From: Mesobacillus maritimus
GTDB taxonomy: Bacteria > Bacillota > Bacilli > Bacillales > Cytobacillaceae
Assembly: GCF_023715205.1 (NCBI RefSeq)
Contig: NZ_JAMBNR010000005.1
Location: forward strand, 1 to 64,000
Direction of reading: 5' to 3'
Length of the DNA stretch: 64,000 bases
The position numbers were made by a program, and so were the translations under genes. Under the pieces are notes generated by a model. The model saw only the letters and a list, made by a program, of their open reading frames with translations, had not been told where the DNA came from and searched no databases. Positions 8,471 through 16,992 of the stretch are shown one piece after another; position 1 is the stretch's first letter, and every line of letters starts with the position of its first letter.

Positions 8471-9664
8471 TTAGATAAACATATTAACAAAAATAGCGGT
8501 AATAAAACTTGCCATTGTACCAGCTATAATTGCTTTAAAACTTAAAGAAGCAATTAATTTTTTCTTTGTTGGTGCTAAGGAACCGAGACCGACAATTAAC
8601 TGGCCAATCGAAGAGAGGTTCGCGAAGTTACATAAGGCAACGGATAAAATCGCAACAGTTTGTGGCTTTAATTCATCTTGAAATTTTAGCACCTCTTGGA
8701 AGGCAATCAGTTCATTGGCGGCAAGCTTTGTTCCGATAATCGATGCTGCACGGAACGCATCTTCAAACGGAACCCCGACAAGCAAAGCAAACGGAAAGAA
8801 AACATAACCAAAGATGGTCGCTATATCTGTTCCAACAATCCCTAAAATCCCGTCAGCCAGAGCCAATATACTGATAAACGCAATCAGCAAACCACCGATA
8901 TTCGCAGCAAGTTTTACTCCACTGACCGCTCCTTCAGACATGGCTTCAAAAATATTTGTATGTCCTGCTTGTTCCATTTTCACATCTTCGCTCGTTTCAG
9001 ATTGCTCTGTTTCAGGTTCCATAATTTTAGACATCACTATCGCAACAAATGGAACCGAGAAAATTGAAATCAATAAATAGCGAATATCAATTCCCATTTG
9101 CGCATAAGACAAAAGAATCGCCCCACTTGCTGAAGCAGTACCTCCAACCATAACCGTGAACAATTCCGAACGTGTCAGTTTTGCTAGATAAGGCTTAATG
9201 AGTAACGGAGCTTCGACTACGCCGAGCATCGTATTCGCCACAGTGTTAAATGATTCTACGCGAGTCGTGCCAAAAATTTTCCCAACAACCCAACCAAGTC
9301 CACGAACAACAATGGGAATAATTCGTAAATAATATAGAACGGAGACCAATGCTGAGATAAAGATGATCACCGATAACACTTGAATGGCAAAAACAAATCC
9401 GATATTGGTTCCTTCCGTGAAGAAACCACCAAATAAGAAGTCAATCCCTGCCTGGCTATAATCCAGGACATGTTGCACACCTTGAGCCGCATTGGTCAGA
9501 AGCCACTGTCCAAGGGGAACATTGAGCATGAAGTAAACGAAAATTCCTTCTAACACGACGGCTACTAAAATGGTACGCCATTTGATGGCCTTTTTATGTT
9601 TACTTAACAGCCAAGCCAAAAACAATAAGCCGACTAAGGATAATAAACCATATAATATATTCAT
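8471..9664 (-). CDS. nupG: concentrative nucleoside transporter (NupC/NupG type)
   Basis: A 397-residue polytopic membrane protein of the CNT family that imports nucleosides with a cation gradient. The start at 9664 follows AAGGAGGCACATC; the longer frame upstream is leader sequence. Family features are visible: GGFFTEGTNIGFVFAIQVL near 90-110, NTMLGVVEAPLLIKPYLAKL near 155, and CNFANLSSIGQLIVGLGSL near 350. It is preceded by a guanine-type riboswitch with a terminator, which points to purine nucleosides, as for B. subtilis NupG. An acidic cytoplasmic loop (near 232-250) splits the two halves. Confidence 0.92.
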   Translation of the reverse strand: MNILYGLLSLVGLLFLAWLLSKHKKAIKWRTILVAVVLEGIFVYFMLNVPLGQWLLTNAAQGVQHVLDYSQAGIDFLFGGFFTEGTNIGFVFAIQVLSVIIFISALVSVLYYLRIIPIVVRGLGWVVGKIFGTTRVESFNTVANTMLGVVEAPLLIKPYLAKLTRSELFTVMVGGTASASGAILLSYAQMGIDIRYLLISIFSVPFVAIVMSKIMEPETEQSETSEDVKMEQAGHTNIFEAMSEGAVSGVKLAANIGGLLIAFISILALADGILGIVGTDIATIFGYVFFPFALLVGVPFEDAFRAASIIGTKLAANELIAFQEVLKFQDELKPQTVAILSVALCNFANLSSIGQLIVGLGSLAPTKKKLIASLSFKAIIAGTMASFITAIFVNMFI

Positions 9665-9736
9665 GATGTGCCTCCTTATAATGGCTTCATAGACAGACCT
9701 TATATTGTCAGAAGTCTGACTTCTTTTTATGAAAAT

Positions 9737-9780
9737 AAAAAAATGCATTCTCTCCATCTATAAAGAAAGAGAGAATGCAC
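9737..9780 (-). terminator. riboswitch-controlled terminator before nupG
   Basis: On the minus strand TGCATTCTCTC and GAGAGAATGCA form an 11-bp stem followed by TTTTTTT. It lies between the aptamer and the nupG ribosome-binding site, where ligand binding would favour it and switch the gene off. Confidence 0.88.
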
Positions 9781-9815
9781 CCGGGTACACGTGTTACGTG
9801 TTGCACTCTAACCTT

Positions 9816-9885
9816 CCTTATAGTCCGGCACTTTACGGCTGCCAGGTAGAGACTTATGGACCATATTTCCATAGATATATAAGGG
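9816..9885 (-). promoter_or_regulatory. guanine-class purine riboswitch (nupG leader)
   Basis: The minus strand carries the purine aptamer. P1 pairs CCTTATA with TATAAGG. The conserved core GTCTCTACC follows P2, P3 is GGCAGCCGTAAAGTGCC, and the J3/1 strand reads GGACTATA. The specificity base in GACTA is C, which indicates guanine or hypoxanthine rather than adenine. It represses nupG when purine is plentiful. Confidence 0.92.
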
Positions 9886-10076
9886 TCGTATGAAGTTGTT
9901 TTTTGAATTGTAACAGATGTTTTTTAGACAAACAATAGTTTAATATAAAGTAATAAAATACTGAATTTTTAAGAAGAATGACCAAGTTGGCGTTCCAGCC
10001 ATTGATCCTGCTAGACTGTAAGGGTTTTCGTTTGCGAATGAAATTCATATAAAATATAAAATTGTTCGTCATTTTG

Positions 10077-10105
10077 TTGACGGAATTTTAAATCGTTGCT
10101 ATTCT
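10077..10105 (+). promoter_or_regulatory. sigma-A promoter of the nucleoside hydrolase leader
   Basis: TTGACG, a 17-bp spacer and TATTCT lie about 20 bases before the aptamer at 10127. Confidence 0.65.
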
Positions 10106-10126
10106 AAATCCGAAGTTCATAGAGTA

Positions 10127-10201
10127 ATACGTCGTATAATATTGGGAATAGGGCCCAAGAGTTTCTACCAAGCCGCCGTAAAGGGCTTGACTACGAGGTA
10201 T
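10127..10201 (+). promoter_or_regulatory. guanine-class purine riboswitch (nucleoside hydrolase leader)
   Basis: P1 pairs ATAC-g-TCGT with ACGA-g-GTAT. The core reads GGGAATAGGGCCC, then AGTTTCTACC, a P3 hairpin (AAGCC-GCCGTAAA-GGGCTT), and TGACTACG. The C in GACTA marks guanine or hypoxanthine specificity. It stands back to back with the nupG riboswitch, 240 bases away. Confidence 0.93.
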
Positions 10202-10253
10202 GTGTAAAATGAAAAAGAGGAAACTCTTTCTTTGTGTTTACATATCCTTAGTC

Positions 10254-10286
10254 AAACGTTCCGGTCGCATTCGGGGCGTTTTTTTG
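10254..10286 (+). terminator. riboswitch terminator before the nucleoside hydrolase gene
   Basis: AACGTTCCG pairs with CGGGGCGTT (two G-U pairs), followed by TTTTTTT. It is the expected OFF structure of the guanine riboswitch. Confidence 0.85.
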
Positions 10287-10405
10287 TACGGAAGGCAAGG
10301 ATGAACTTAATGGCTCAAATAAGGAAAATGTGTTTGGATGTTCCAACAAGAAGGATTTCCCAAAGCAATGGATAATAAATTCACCATGAAGGGATTGATA
10401 ATTGT

Positions 10406-11359
10406 ATGAAAAAGAAAATTTATTTTAATCACGATGGCGGAGTGGATGATCTTGTTTCGCTTTTTTTATTAGAACAAATGGATGATGTGGAACTAACGGG
10501 TGTCTCTGTTATTCCTGCTGATTGCTATTTAGAGCCAGCGATGTTTGCAAGTCGAAAAATTATTGATCGCTTTGGACATACAGGTTTAGAGGTAGCTGAA
10601 TCCAACTCACGTGGGAAAAATCCATTCCCGAAAGATTGGCGTTTACACGCTTTCTTTGTGGATGCTTTGCCAATTTTGAATGAATCTGGGAAGATTGACA
10701 CACCTGTTGCTGAAAAGCCGGCCCATCTTCATATGATTGATGCGATTCACAACTCAACTGAAAAAACAACGTTATTATTTACGGGTCCACTGACCGATCT
10801 TGCGCGTGCATTAGAGGTCGATCCATCGATTGAAGAGAAAATTGAACGCCTTGTTTGGATGGGCGGGACTTTTCGTGAGACAGGAAACGTCGAAGAGCCG
10901 GAACATGATGGCACAGCAGAATGGAATGTATTTTGGGACCCGGAAGCAGCTGGTCGTGTCTGGAACAGTAGCATCGAAATTGATTTAGTGGCGCTTGAGA
11001 GTACCAATCAAGTCCCACTTACTGTCGATATCCGCAACCGTTGGGCAGCTGAACGTAAATACCTTGGACTAGATTTTATCGGTCAATGTTATGCTTGTTG
11101 CCCGCCGCTTGTCCACTTTACGACAAACTCCACTTACTTTTTGTGGGATGTGTTAACGACAGCATTTGTAGGCAATCCCGACCTTGTAAAAACGAAGACA
11201 ATCAACAGCATTGTCCATACAAATGGGCCAAGCCAAGGGCGTACCGAAGAAACCGCTGATGGCCGTCCTGTCAATGTGGTCTATGATGTCAATCGCGATG
11301 CCTTCTTCGATTACATTACAGACTTAGCGAAAGGCTCTTCTCGTAAAGATAGTTGTTAA
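10406..11359 (+). CDS. inosine/uridine-type nucleoside hydrolase
   Basis: 317 residues. It should cleave the N-glycosidic bond of nucleosides to ribose and base. The N-terminal calcium motif is N-H-D-G-G-V-D-D (residues 8-15); the first Asp of the usual DxDxGxDD is Asn here, while D10, D14 and D15 remain. FTGPLTDLARAL near 126 and WNVFWDPEAA near 172 are family motifs, and H242-type HFTTN appears near 233. A guanine riboswitch controls it and a nucleoside importer diverges from it, so the substrate is probably a purine nucleoside. The last eight codons (GSSRKDSC) come from a transposon insertion at 11333; the ancestral end was probably DLAKKV. Confidence 0.9.
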   Translation: MKKKIYFNHDGGVDDLVSLFLLEQMDDVELTGVSVIPADCYLEPAMFASRKIIDRFGHTGLEVAESNSRGKNPFPKDWRLHAFFVDALPILNESGKIDTPVAEKPAHLHMIDAIHNSTEKTTLLFTGPLTDLARALEVDPSIEEKIERLVWMGGTFRETGNVEEPEHDGTAEWNVFWDPEAAGRVWNSSIEIDLVALESTNQVPLTVDIRNRWAAERKYLGLDFIGQCYACCPPLVHFTTNSTYFLWDVLTTAFVGNPDLVKTKTINSIVHTNGPSQGRTEETADGRPVNVVYDVNRDAFFDYITDLAKGSSRKDSC

Positions 11360-11509
11360 AATCCTAATGCCGATTTTAACGCAGTAATCGTTATTTTGTA
11401 CGCTGAAAATTATGTTAACAAGCTCTTTTCTCCCTTAGATGAAGGTATTTTTTTGTAAAACCTAGCTGATTCAGTCATATTTTTAGCAAATAACAAATTT
11501 TGAGGAGCC
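11333..11509 (+). mobile_element. MITE-like element, copy D (177 bp)
   Basis: Terminal inverted repeats are GGCTCTTCTCGTAAAG at the left and the complement of GGCTCCTCAAAATTTGTTA at the right. It is flanked by perfect 8-bp target duplications TAGCGAAA at 11325-11332 and 11510-11517. It carries no transposase. The left end overlaps the 3' end of the nucleoside hydrolase gene and supplies its stop codon. Confidence 0.88.
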
Positions 11510-11532
11510 TAGCGAAAAAAGTTTAACAGGAG

Positions 11533-11567
11533 AGGACCGAGGGGGTATGCCCTCGGTCCTAAAATTT
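11533..11567 (+). terminator. intrinsic terminator, original end of the nucleoside hydrolase transcript
   Basis: AGGACCGAGGG-GGTATG-CCCTCGGTCCT followed by AAAATTT. Before the transposon insertion it would have lain about 15-20 bases past the ancestral stop codon. Confidence 0.7.
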
Positions 11568-11576
11568 AATGAATAG

Positions 11577-11628
11577 AAAGTCACAGGGACGCCCCGAATT
11601 TTCTTGTTTCACAAAAAATGTTTCACGC
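11577..11628 (+). repeat. dispersed ~50 bp element, copy 4
   Basis: AAAGTCACAGGGACGCCCCG, a T-rich spacer, CTTGTTTCACAAAA and TGTTTCACGC. Confidence 0.88.
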
Positions 11629-11758
11629 AAGGAGCGCATCGTTATTTATCCCCGTAAATCGTCCTTTTCTAAATATAAATCGAACACTCAGAGGATAATT
11701 TCCACCATTCATCGAATAGGTAAAGTCAGTAAACCATCGTTTTTCTGGGGGGATAAGT

Positions 11759-12271
11759 ATGGCAAGCGTGGTTGACATATACAAGATGGATGAATATTTA
11801 TTAAACGCAATTGACGACCTCTATCGTCAAATATGGAATCATTCCATTCAAGAACGTTTGAACAAACACTATCGTTATCATGGTTTTAAAGGATATGTTT
11901 GTATCTCTGGTGATGAGGAGATTGTAGGCTTTGTTTATGGTTACTGCTCAATGCCAGGACAGTATTATCACGAATTGCTTGCAAACGAACTTGGTTCGGT
12001 CGAATCGAAAAGATGGCTTAAAGACTGTTTTGAATTGGTTGAATTGGCTGTACATCCTTCCCATCGCAACCTCGGTTACGGGAAACTTCTTGTTACCCAA
12101 TTGCTAAAAGAAGTACAAAATCAAACGGCAATCCTCACAACTCAGGTTACCAATCAATCGGCGCGGAAGTTGTATCAAGGTTTAGGATGGGAAGTCGTGA
12201 AAGAACCTTTTATTCCAGGAAACAGTAACGCTCATTCACCATATGTGATTATGGGAAAAGTTTTAAAATAG
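11759..12271 (+). CDS. GNAT acetyltransferase
   Basis: 170 residues, start behind TGGGGGGATAAGT. The GNAT core shows VELAVHPSHRNLGYGKLL (about 98-115) with the acetyl-CoA loop R-N-L-G-Y-G-K. The C-terminal strand-helix is NQSARKLYQGLGWEV (about 137-151). The substrate is unknown. A stand-alone gene directly downstream of repeat copy 4. Confidence 0.82.
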   Translation: MASVVDIYKMDEYLLNAIDDLYRQIWNHSIQERLNKHYRYHGFKGYVCISGDEEIVGFVYGYCSMPGQYYHELLANELGSVESKRWLKDCFELVELAVHPSHRNLGYGKLLVTQLLKEVQNQTAILTTQVTNQSARKLYQGLGWEVVKEPFIPGNSNAHSPYVIMGKVLK

Positions 12272-12428
12272 GTTGGTCATTGGTTAAGCTTTTGTTTGGT
12301 GTTTAACAACAGCTTAGTCCGGTGGCTCACGCTCACCTCAATTTCTACTCCCTGTCATTCTAAGAGTATGAACGCTCGTTCTGGGAAAGGTAAAAGAAGA
12401 GCTGGAAATCATGAATGGAGGGAAAAGG

Positions 12429-12581
12429 ATGAAAAGAGATTTTAAAGAAAAGCGAGAGATGAAGGAACCGAATAAGGTCAAACCGTTTGTGGAACTATCT
12501 GAAGAAATCTCCAATAACCCAAACTTAGAAAACAGGCAACCAACGCCCCAACCGAAAGAATTTGATGAAATTGAGTATTAA
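12429..12581 (+). CDS. small charged hypothetical protein, 50 aa
   Basis: ATG behind TGGAGGGAAAAGG. The product is hydrophilic: Lys/Glu/Arg-rich at the start (MKRDFKEKREMKE) and acidic with several Pro and Asn at the end. No signal, membrane segment or known motif. A good ribosome-binding site and a terminator 40 bases later support expression. The composition would fit a small spore or cytosolic protein. Confidence 0.6.
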   Translation: MKRDFKEKREMKEPNKVKPFVELSEEISNNPNLENRQPTPQPKEFDEIEY

Positions 12582-12619
12582 TTGAGTTGAAGTAAGTGAA
12601 AATGAGAATTTCTTATTAA

Positions 12620-12657
12620 CAGTCCTCACTTTTTGAAAGGTGAGGACTTTGCCTGTT
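12620..12657 (+). terminator. intrinsic terminator
   Basis: AGTCCTCAC pairs with GTGAGGACT and ends the small gene at 12429. Between here and 12936 nothing is recognisable apart from presumable promoter sequence. Confidence 0.7.
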
Positions 12658-12936
12658 TACTATGGTTACTGTTACAAAGCATTTATATATAACGCCATAT
12701 CCCAATAAAGCGGCGGATACCTCAAGTTTAAATTTTAAAAGGCACTTAAAGAATCCAATTACAATTCCAACGCACGCTTCAACCCCCATCCATTCGATTT
12801 TGAGCTATTCATCGTATTCACTCTATTTTATTTTTAATTTTCCATTTATTATCTAAGCTTTTGAATTTATCATATAAGTATACCTTTACAAACGGGATGT
12901 AATCATCCAGTAAAGTGTAACGAAGGAGGAATAACG

Positions 12937-13647
12937 ATGAGTGCACCATATGTTCAAAAACTTCTAACAGGGAAAGTAAAAACAGTAGGGAATCCTCATG
13001 CTTCCAACCGATTGGACAGACAATGGGAGAGTGGCATATTCAAAAATACGGTTGATGATAAATTATGGCTTAGTCAAAAAGGGTTAACAGGGGATGAGGT
13101 AGCTGATAAAAAGAACCATGGTGGACCAGAGAAAGCACTCTTTGCCTATTCTGCTACACATTATGATGTTTGGAAGGAAGAATTGGATGTAAACGCAATT
13201 GAGATTGGTGCGATGGGCGAGAACATCGCGGTTCACTTTATGGACGAGCACACTGTTTGTATAGGGGATACTTACCAATTTGGCGATGCGATTATACAAG
13301 TTTCACAACCAAGGCAACCATGTTGGAAACCCGCACGCCGTTTTAAAGTCATCGACTTTGCCTTACGAATCCAGCAATCCGGAAGAACAGGATGGTACTT
13401 TCGTGTTTTAAAGGAAGGTTTGGTTCAAGGAGAAACTGAGTTGACTTTGCTAGATCGACCTTATCCACAATGGACGATTGCGAAGTGCAATGAAGTCATG
13501 CATGTGAAAACAGACGATTTAACGCTTGCAAATGAACTGTATGCCTGCAAATTTCTAGCTGAAAGCTGGAAGCAAACTTTAGCTAAACGTTTAGCAGGAG
13601 AGAAGTCGTCCATCGAAAAACGAGTGTTTGGTCCAAATAAGGATTGA
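12937..13647 (+). CDS. MOSC domain protein (YflK/YiiM-like)
   Basis: 236 residues. MOSC domains bind molybdenum cofactor or handle sulfur and N-hydroxylated substrates. Visible motifs are DKKNHGGPEKALFAY (about 57-71), IEIGAMGENI (about 89-98), and the cysteine motif VSQPRQPCWKPARRF (about 127-141), whose Cys is the presumed Moco ligand. The C-terminal extension (LANELYACKFLAESW) matches the YiiM subgroup rather than mARC fusions. No molybdenum-cofactor genes are nearby. The ribosome-binding site is AAGGAGGAATAACG. Confidence 0.88.
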   Translation: MSAPYVQKLLTGKVKTVGNPHASNRLDRQWESGIFKNTVDDKLWLSQKGLTGDEVADKKNHGGPEKALFAYSATHYDVWKEELDVNAIEIGAMGENIAVHFMDEHTVCIGDTYQFGDAIIQVSQPRQPCWKPARRFKVIDFALRIQQSGRTGWYFRVLKEGLVQGETELTLLDRPYPQWTIAKCNEVMHVKTDDLTLANELYACKFLAESWKQTLAKRLAGEKSSIEKRVFGPNKD

Positions 13648-13788
13648 GTTTATGAGGTGGGCCAACTCTTGCGGGAAAAGAAGAGTAACAGTGCATGTCC
13701 CATTGGTCCCATTAGAGAAACAAGTAACAGACTCTTAAAGCAGTAACTGGACGTACATACGAAGTTTACTTTGTGCGCTTAAATAAAA

Positions 13789-13825
13789 CTAGAGAGAGAT
13801 TGCAACGGCAATCTCTCTTGTTTAT
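13789..13825. terminator. hairpin terminator between convergent genes
   Basis: AGAGAGATTGC-AACG-GCAATCTCTCT, with T-rich flanks on both strands. It separates the MOSC gene from the minus-strand small gene. Confidence 0.65.
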
Positions 13826-13848
13826 AGGGTGAAACAATAAGAGTAATG

Positions 13849-14007
13849 TTAATCGCGCATGGATCCTGCTTCTCGGGAAGTCATTGCTCCTTGGCCTTGA
13901 TTAACATCTTTTTGAATTTCTTGTTTTACCTTTTGCGGGTTTGTCCCAGCAAATCCTGGTTGCATTACCGAACTCGAATTCATATTATCTTGTCGATTCT
14001 GTTTCAT
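13849..14007 (-). CDS. small spore-protein-like peptide (gamma-type SASP-like)
   Basis: 52 residues from the ATG at 14007, behind TAAGGTGGATGACC. It is rich in Gln, Asn and Gly. The block GTNPQKVKQEIQKDVNQGQG resembles the repeat unit of gamma-type small acid-soluble spore proteins (TNxQxVxxQNQ), which are amino-acid stores in the forespore. There is only one such unit and the germination-protease site is not clear, so the family is tentative. Confidence 0.5.
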   Translation of the reverse strand: MKQNRQDNMNSSSVMQPGFAGTNPQKVKQEIQKDVNQGQGAMTSREAGSMRD

Positions 14008-14195
14008 GGTCATCCACCTTATATTAGATTTAGTCAACATTAATATTTGCAAATTCTAGACTAAGATACGGAATAATAAAACCGCTTAAAAAATGGAGGA
14101 GCAACTTGGTACTAATCCCCTCTTTCAAACAACTCATTTCTGACATACGTGCTATCATTGTTTGAAAAAAATCACAAAAGGATTTCCATAAGGGT

Positions 14196-14669
14196 CTAGA
14201 ATGTAGAATTCTTTTTTACCATCCGCTGAAAAAACTGATAATGCCAAATTAGAAAGGCAATAAAAAAAGGGTAACTCAATGCAGAATACCATATTTTCCA
14301 CTCGTGATATTTAATAAATCCAACTTTATAGCATACAAACTCATATGCTACCGTAAGCAAAGTGAAGCCCAATATGTAAATCACTTTTGATTTAATGGAT
14401 TTCCCATAAGGGAAAAAGTTCAATAAGATGGCACTAGTTGTGGAGTATAAAACAACTTGTCCAATTAATGGTGGAATTTGGATTCCCGGTTCATCAAGAA
14501 CATAAAATTTATACTTAAGCGCTAAGATACAATCAATAAAAAGGCCAAATAAAGCGGCGAACAATGAGGTTACATAGATTTCATATGGTTTCATTTTTTT
14601 CGGAATAAGATATGCCACCAATGTGAACACAATACAGGAGATCAACACGAAAATCGTTACGAGTTTCAC
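14196..14669 (-). CDS. CBO0543-type integral membrane protein
   Basis: 157 residues with five predicted membrane helices (about 4-22, 30-52, 66-84, 94-112, 122-145). The pattern of short loops, an aromatic KYHEWKIWYS segment and the C-terminal FLIWHYQ matches the CBO0543 family of small Bacillus and Clostridium membrane proteins of unknown function. The gene is monocistronic; no weakly conserved catalytic residues are evident. Confidence 0.65.
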   Translation of the reverse strand: MKLVTIFVLISCIVFTLVAYLIPKKMKPYEIYVTSLFAALFGLFIDCILALKYKFYVLDEPGIQIPPLIGQVVLYSTTSAILLNFFPYGKSIKSKVIYILGFTLLTVAYEFVCYKVGFIKYHEWKIWYSALSYPFFIAFLIWHYQFFQRMVKKNSTF

Positions 14670-14799
14670 GATTCAGCCACCCCATTCGTTTCATAAAATG
14701 CAAATGAAGGACCAGCCCCTAGTTTAAACCCACACTTAGCTAGATCAAATTAAAAAACCTTCCTTTTATTTTGCCAATATAAAACGGAATTATGAATAA

Positions 14800-14851
14800 A
14801 GAGTCACAGGGACGCCCCGAATTTTCTTGTTTCACAGAAAATGTTCCACGG
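14800..14851 (+). repeat. dispersed ~50 bp element, copy 5
   Basis: AGAGTCACAGGGACGCCCCG, spacer, CTTGTTTCACAGAAA, TGTTCCACGG. It lies between divergent genes. This is one of the copies closest to consensus. Confidence 0.9.
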
Positions 14852-14961
14852 TGAAAAGCCTGTGGTTGCGTAATATCCCCTAAAACCTTCCTAATTTTAA
14901 GGATAAAAAAGCATTAAATTCCTAAAAATAATGAAAGAAATACTTGAGGGGGAGACATTTG

Positions 14962-15942
14962 ATGTCCATACACTTATCTGCTTCAGAAAAAAGCTATTTA
15001 TGGGTTAATTACATGGTAGACAGCATGGCCATCTGTGTGATTAAGTACTTTATTGAAAAGTGCGAAGAACAAGAAATTGAGGAAATTCTAAAATATGCGC
15101 TCGATTTATCACAATTGCATACGAATAAATGTGCGGAGTTTTTTACAGATGAAAAGATTCCAATTCCAATTGGGTTTACAGAAGAAGATGTGAACGCATC
15201 GGCACCAAGATTGTTTTCGGATGAGTTTGTGCTTTTTTATCTCCACCAAGTTGCCAATTTAGGGTTGTCATATTATTCAAAAGCCCTTAGCATGGTCGCG
15301 CGTGAGGATGTTCATGATTTTTATAAAGAATGCATCACTTCTTCTACTGAGTTAAATTCGCGAACAAAGGAATTGTTACTCAAGAAAGGGCTATATATCA
15401 GACCGCCTTATATCCCTGATCAAGATCAACCTGAAATGATTGAAGAAATAGGATACCTAAAAGGTTTCTTGGGTGAAAAACGACCATTAACTTCCTTGGA
15501 AATCACAAATATATTTTTTAACATCCAGACAGTTGAAGTCGTGAAGACGTTACTGATTGGTTTTGCACAAGTTGTACAATCAAAAGATGTTAGGGATTTA
15601 TTGAGGAGAGGAAAAGAGCTAAGTACCAAAACCATTAAACAGCTACGGACCTTATTGGAAGATGAAGAACTATCAAGCGCATCCCCTTGGTATACCTATG
15701 TTTCCGATACAACAACGCCACCATTTTCTGATAAACTGATTTTGTTTCATGGAGCGATTTTAAATGGTGGGGGAATTGATCAATACGGATTCAGTCTCGC
15801 AACGATCATGAGAAGAGACATCGGTGCTCGTTATGCGCAACTGATTACCGAAATGATGACCTTTGCGGACGATGGGATGAATTTATTAATTAAAAACAAT
15901 TGGATGGAGCAACCTCCCATGGCTGCCGAACGGAAAAAATAG
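14962..15942 (+). CDS. DUF3231 family protein, second copy
   Basis: 326 residues, start at 14962 behind TTGAGGGGGAGAC. It is a paralogue of the protein at 4543-5547: both share IPIPIGF in the first helical half, RPLTSLEI or RPLAATEM at the centre, PPFSDKLILFH or APFSDKLMMYH, and WMEQPPMA or WLEQPPLA at the end. Two tandem four-helix-bundle halves are likely. Function unknown. Two diverged copies within 10 kb suggest either duplication or separate roles, perhaps in sporulation. Confidence 0.8.
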   Translation: MSIHLSASEKSYLWVNYMVDSMAICVIKYFIEKCEEQEIEEILKYALDLSQLHTNKCAEFFTDEKIPIPIGFTEEDVNASAPRLFSDEFVLFYLHQVANLGLSYYSKALSMVAREDVHDFYKECITSSTELNSRTKELLLKKGLYIRPPYIPDQDQPEMIEEIGYLKGFLGEKRPLTSLEITNIFFNIQTVEVVKTLLIGFAQVVQSKDVRDLLRRGKELSTKTIKQLRTLLEDEELSSASPWYTYVSDTTTPPFSDKLILFHGAILNGGGIDQYGFSLATIMRRDIGARYAQLITEMMTFADDGMNLLIKNNWMEQPPMAAERKK

Positions 15943-15964
15943 GAACCTGTTACAATGAAAGTAT

Positions 15965-15999
15965 GCGTTGATCCAAGAAACGGATGAACGCTTTTTTTA
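15965..15999 (+). terminator. intrinsic terminator
   Basis: GCGTTGATCC-AAGAAAC-GGATGAACGC followed by TTTTTTTAT, right after the DUF3231 gene. Confidence 0.85.
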
Positions 16000-16046
16000 T
16001 GGGTGAGTAAGTAACGAATATATATGCTTGAAAGAAGGGAAGACAG

Positions 16047-16616
16047 ATGTCCGATCAGTTAAGACCAAGAAGAATTGTTTTAGATTTAGCAGTTACGTTA
16101 GATGGATTTATCGAAGGGAAAAACGGAGAAATCGATTGGTGTATTATGGACGAGGAGATGGAGTTTACTGCCTTTTTAGATCAAGTCGATGCGATTTTTT
16201 ATGGTAGAAAAAGCTATGATTTATGGGGTCAATACACCCCTGGAACTAATGATTCAAATGAAGAAAAACAAATGTGGGATAAAGTACATCAGAAACAAAA
16301 ATATGTGTTTTCTAGAACACAAAAGCAAACGGATGATCAAACTATCTATATAAATGATTCGATTGTAGATGAAATCAAGAAAATAAAGAATCAGCCGGGG
16401 AAAGACATTTGGCTTTATGGCGGAGCCAGTCTAATTACAACATTTCTCCAGCAAGGTCTTGTGGATGAATTTCGATTATCGGTTCACCCTGTTGTTTTAG
16501 GAGAAGGAAAACCGTTGTTTAGTGATATAAAACAGAGGGTGAATTTGAAATTGGTGAAGACTAGAACATTTTCATCTGGAGTTGTGCAATTAATCTACCA
16601 TTTGAATGATGCTTGA
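16047..16616 (+). CDS. dihydrofolate-reductase-fold (RibD C-terminal) reductase
   Basis: 189 residues. The RibD_C/DHFR-like fold is seen in RRIVLDLAVTLDGFIEG at the N-terminus, FYGRKSYDLWG (about 51-61), DIWLYGGASLITTFLQQGLVDEF (about 120-142) and PVVLGEGKPLF (about 148-158). It resembles Bacillus YyaP/YwjB stand-alone reductases. It would bind NADPH; the substrate is unknown. It lacks the deaminase half of RibD and has no riboflavin neighbours. Confidence 0.85.
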   Translation: MSDQLRPRRIVLDLAVTLDGFIEGKNGEIDWCIMDEEMEFTAFLDQVDAIFYGRKSYDLWGQYTPGTNDSNEEKQMWDKVHQKQKYVFSRTQKQTDDQTIYINDSIVDEIKKIKNQPGKDIWLYGGASLITTFLQQGLVDEFRLSVHPVVLGEGKPLFSDIKQRVNLKLVKTRTFSSGVVQLIYHLNDA

Positions 16617-16813
16617 GCCAAAGAATCATCACAAGAGGGAAATGCAGTTTCGTTTGAGACAAGAAGAGCATCAAAATAGATGACTGTCTAAGCAGAATTG
16701 GAGTTGCCATATGGACTTTCCTTCGTAGATTGGGAAATTTGCAGTATTATCTCTCCTAAAGTGATAAGTTATAATAAAGAGAGAATTTTTAACTGGAAAG
16801 GATAATCAACACC

Positions 16814-16969
16814 ATGGCTATTAGGCTTATTTGTCTCGAGCTCCGACGATTAACAGACGAGTATTATAACTGCAATCATACAGAAACCAAGGAATTGATT
16901 TATTCTGATATTAAACTATTAAGCAAAGCTTTATTCCTCAGTGATCTACCTGAAGAGGACCATGAATAA
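16814..16969 (+). CDS. small hypothetical protein, 51 aa
   Basis: ATG behind GAAAGGATAATC with a rather long spacing. The sequence reads as two amphipathic helices (LICLELRRLTDEYY and ETKELIYSDIKLLSKALF). The size and helix-loop-helix layout recall Spo0E-like phosphatases, but the S-Q-x-x-D signature is not clear. No family is claimed. Confidence 0.45.
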   Translation: MAIRLICLELRRLTDEYYNCNHTETKELIYSDIKLLSKALFLSDLPEEDHE

Positions 16970-16992
16970 GATACTAGCTTCCTAAGGCGAAT

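Noticed and set aside
12662-12856. 64-codon plus-strand ORF
   Set aside because: No ribosome-binding site and unnatural composition; lies just after a terminator.
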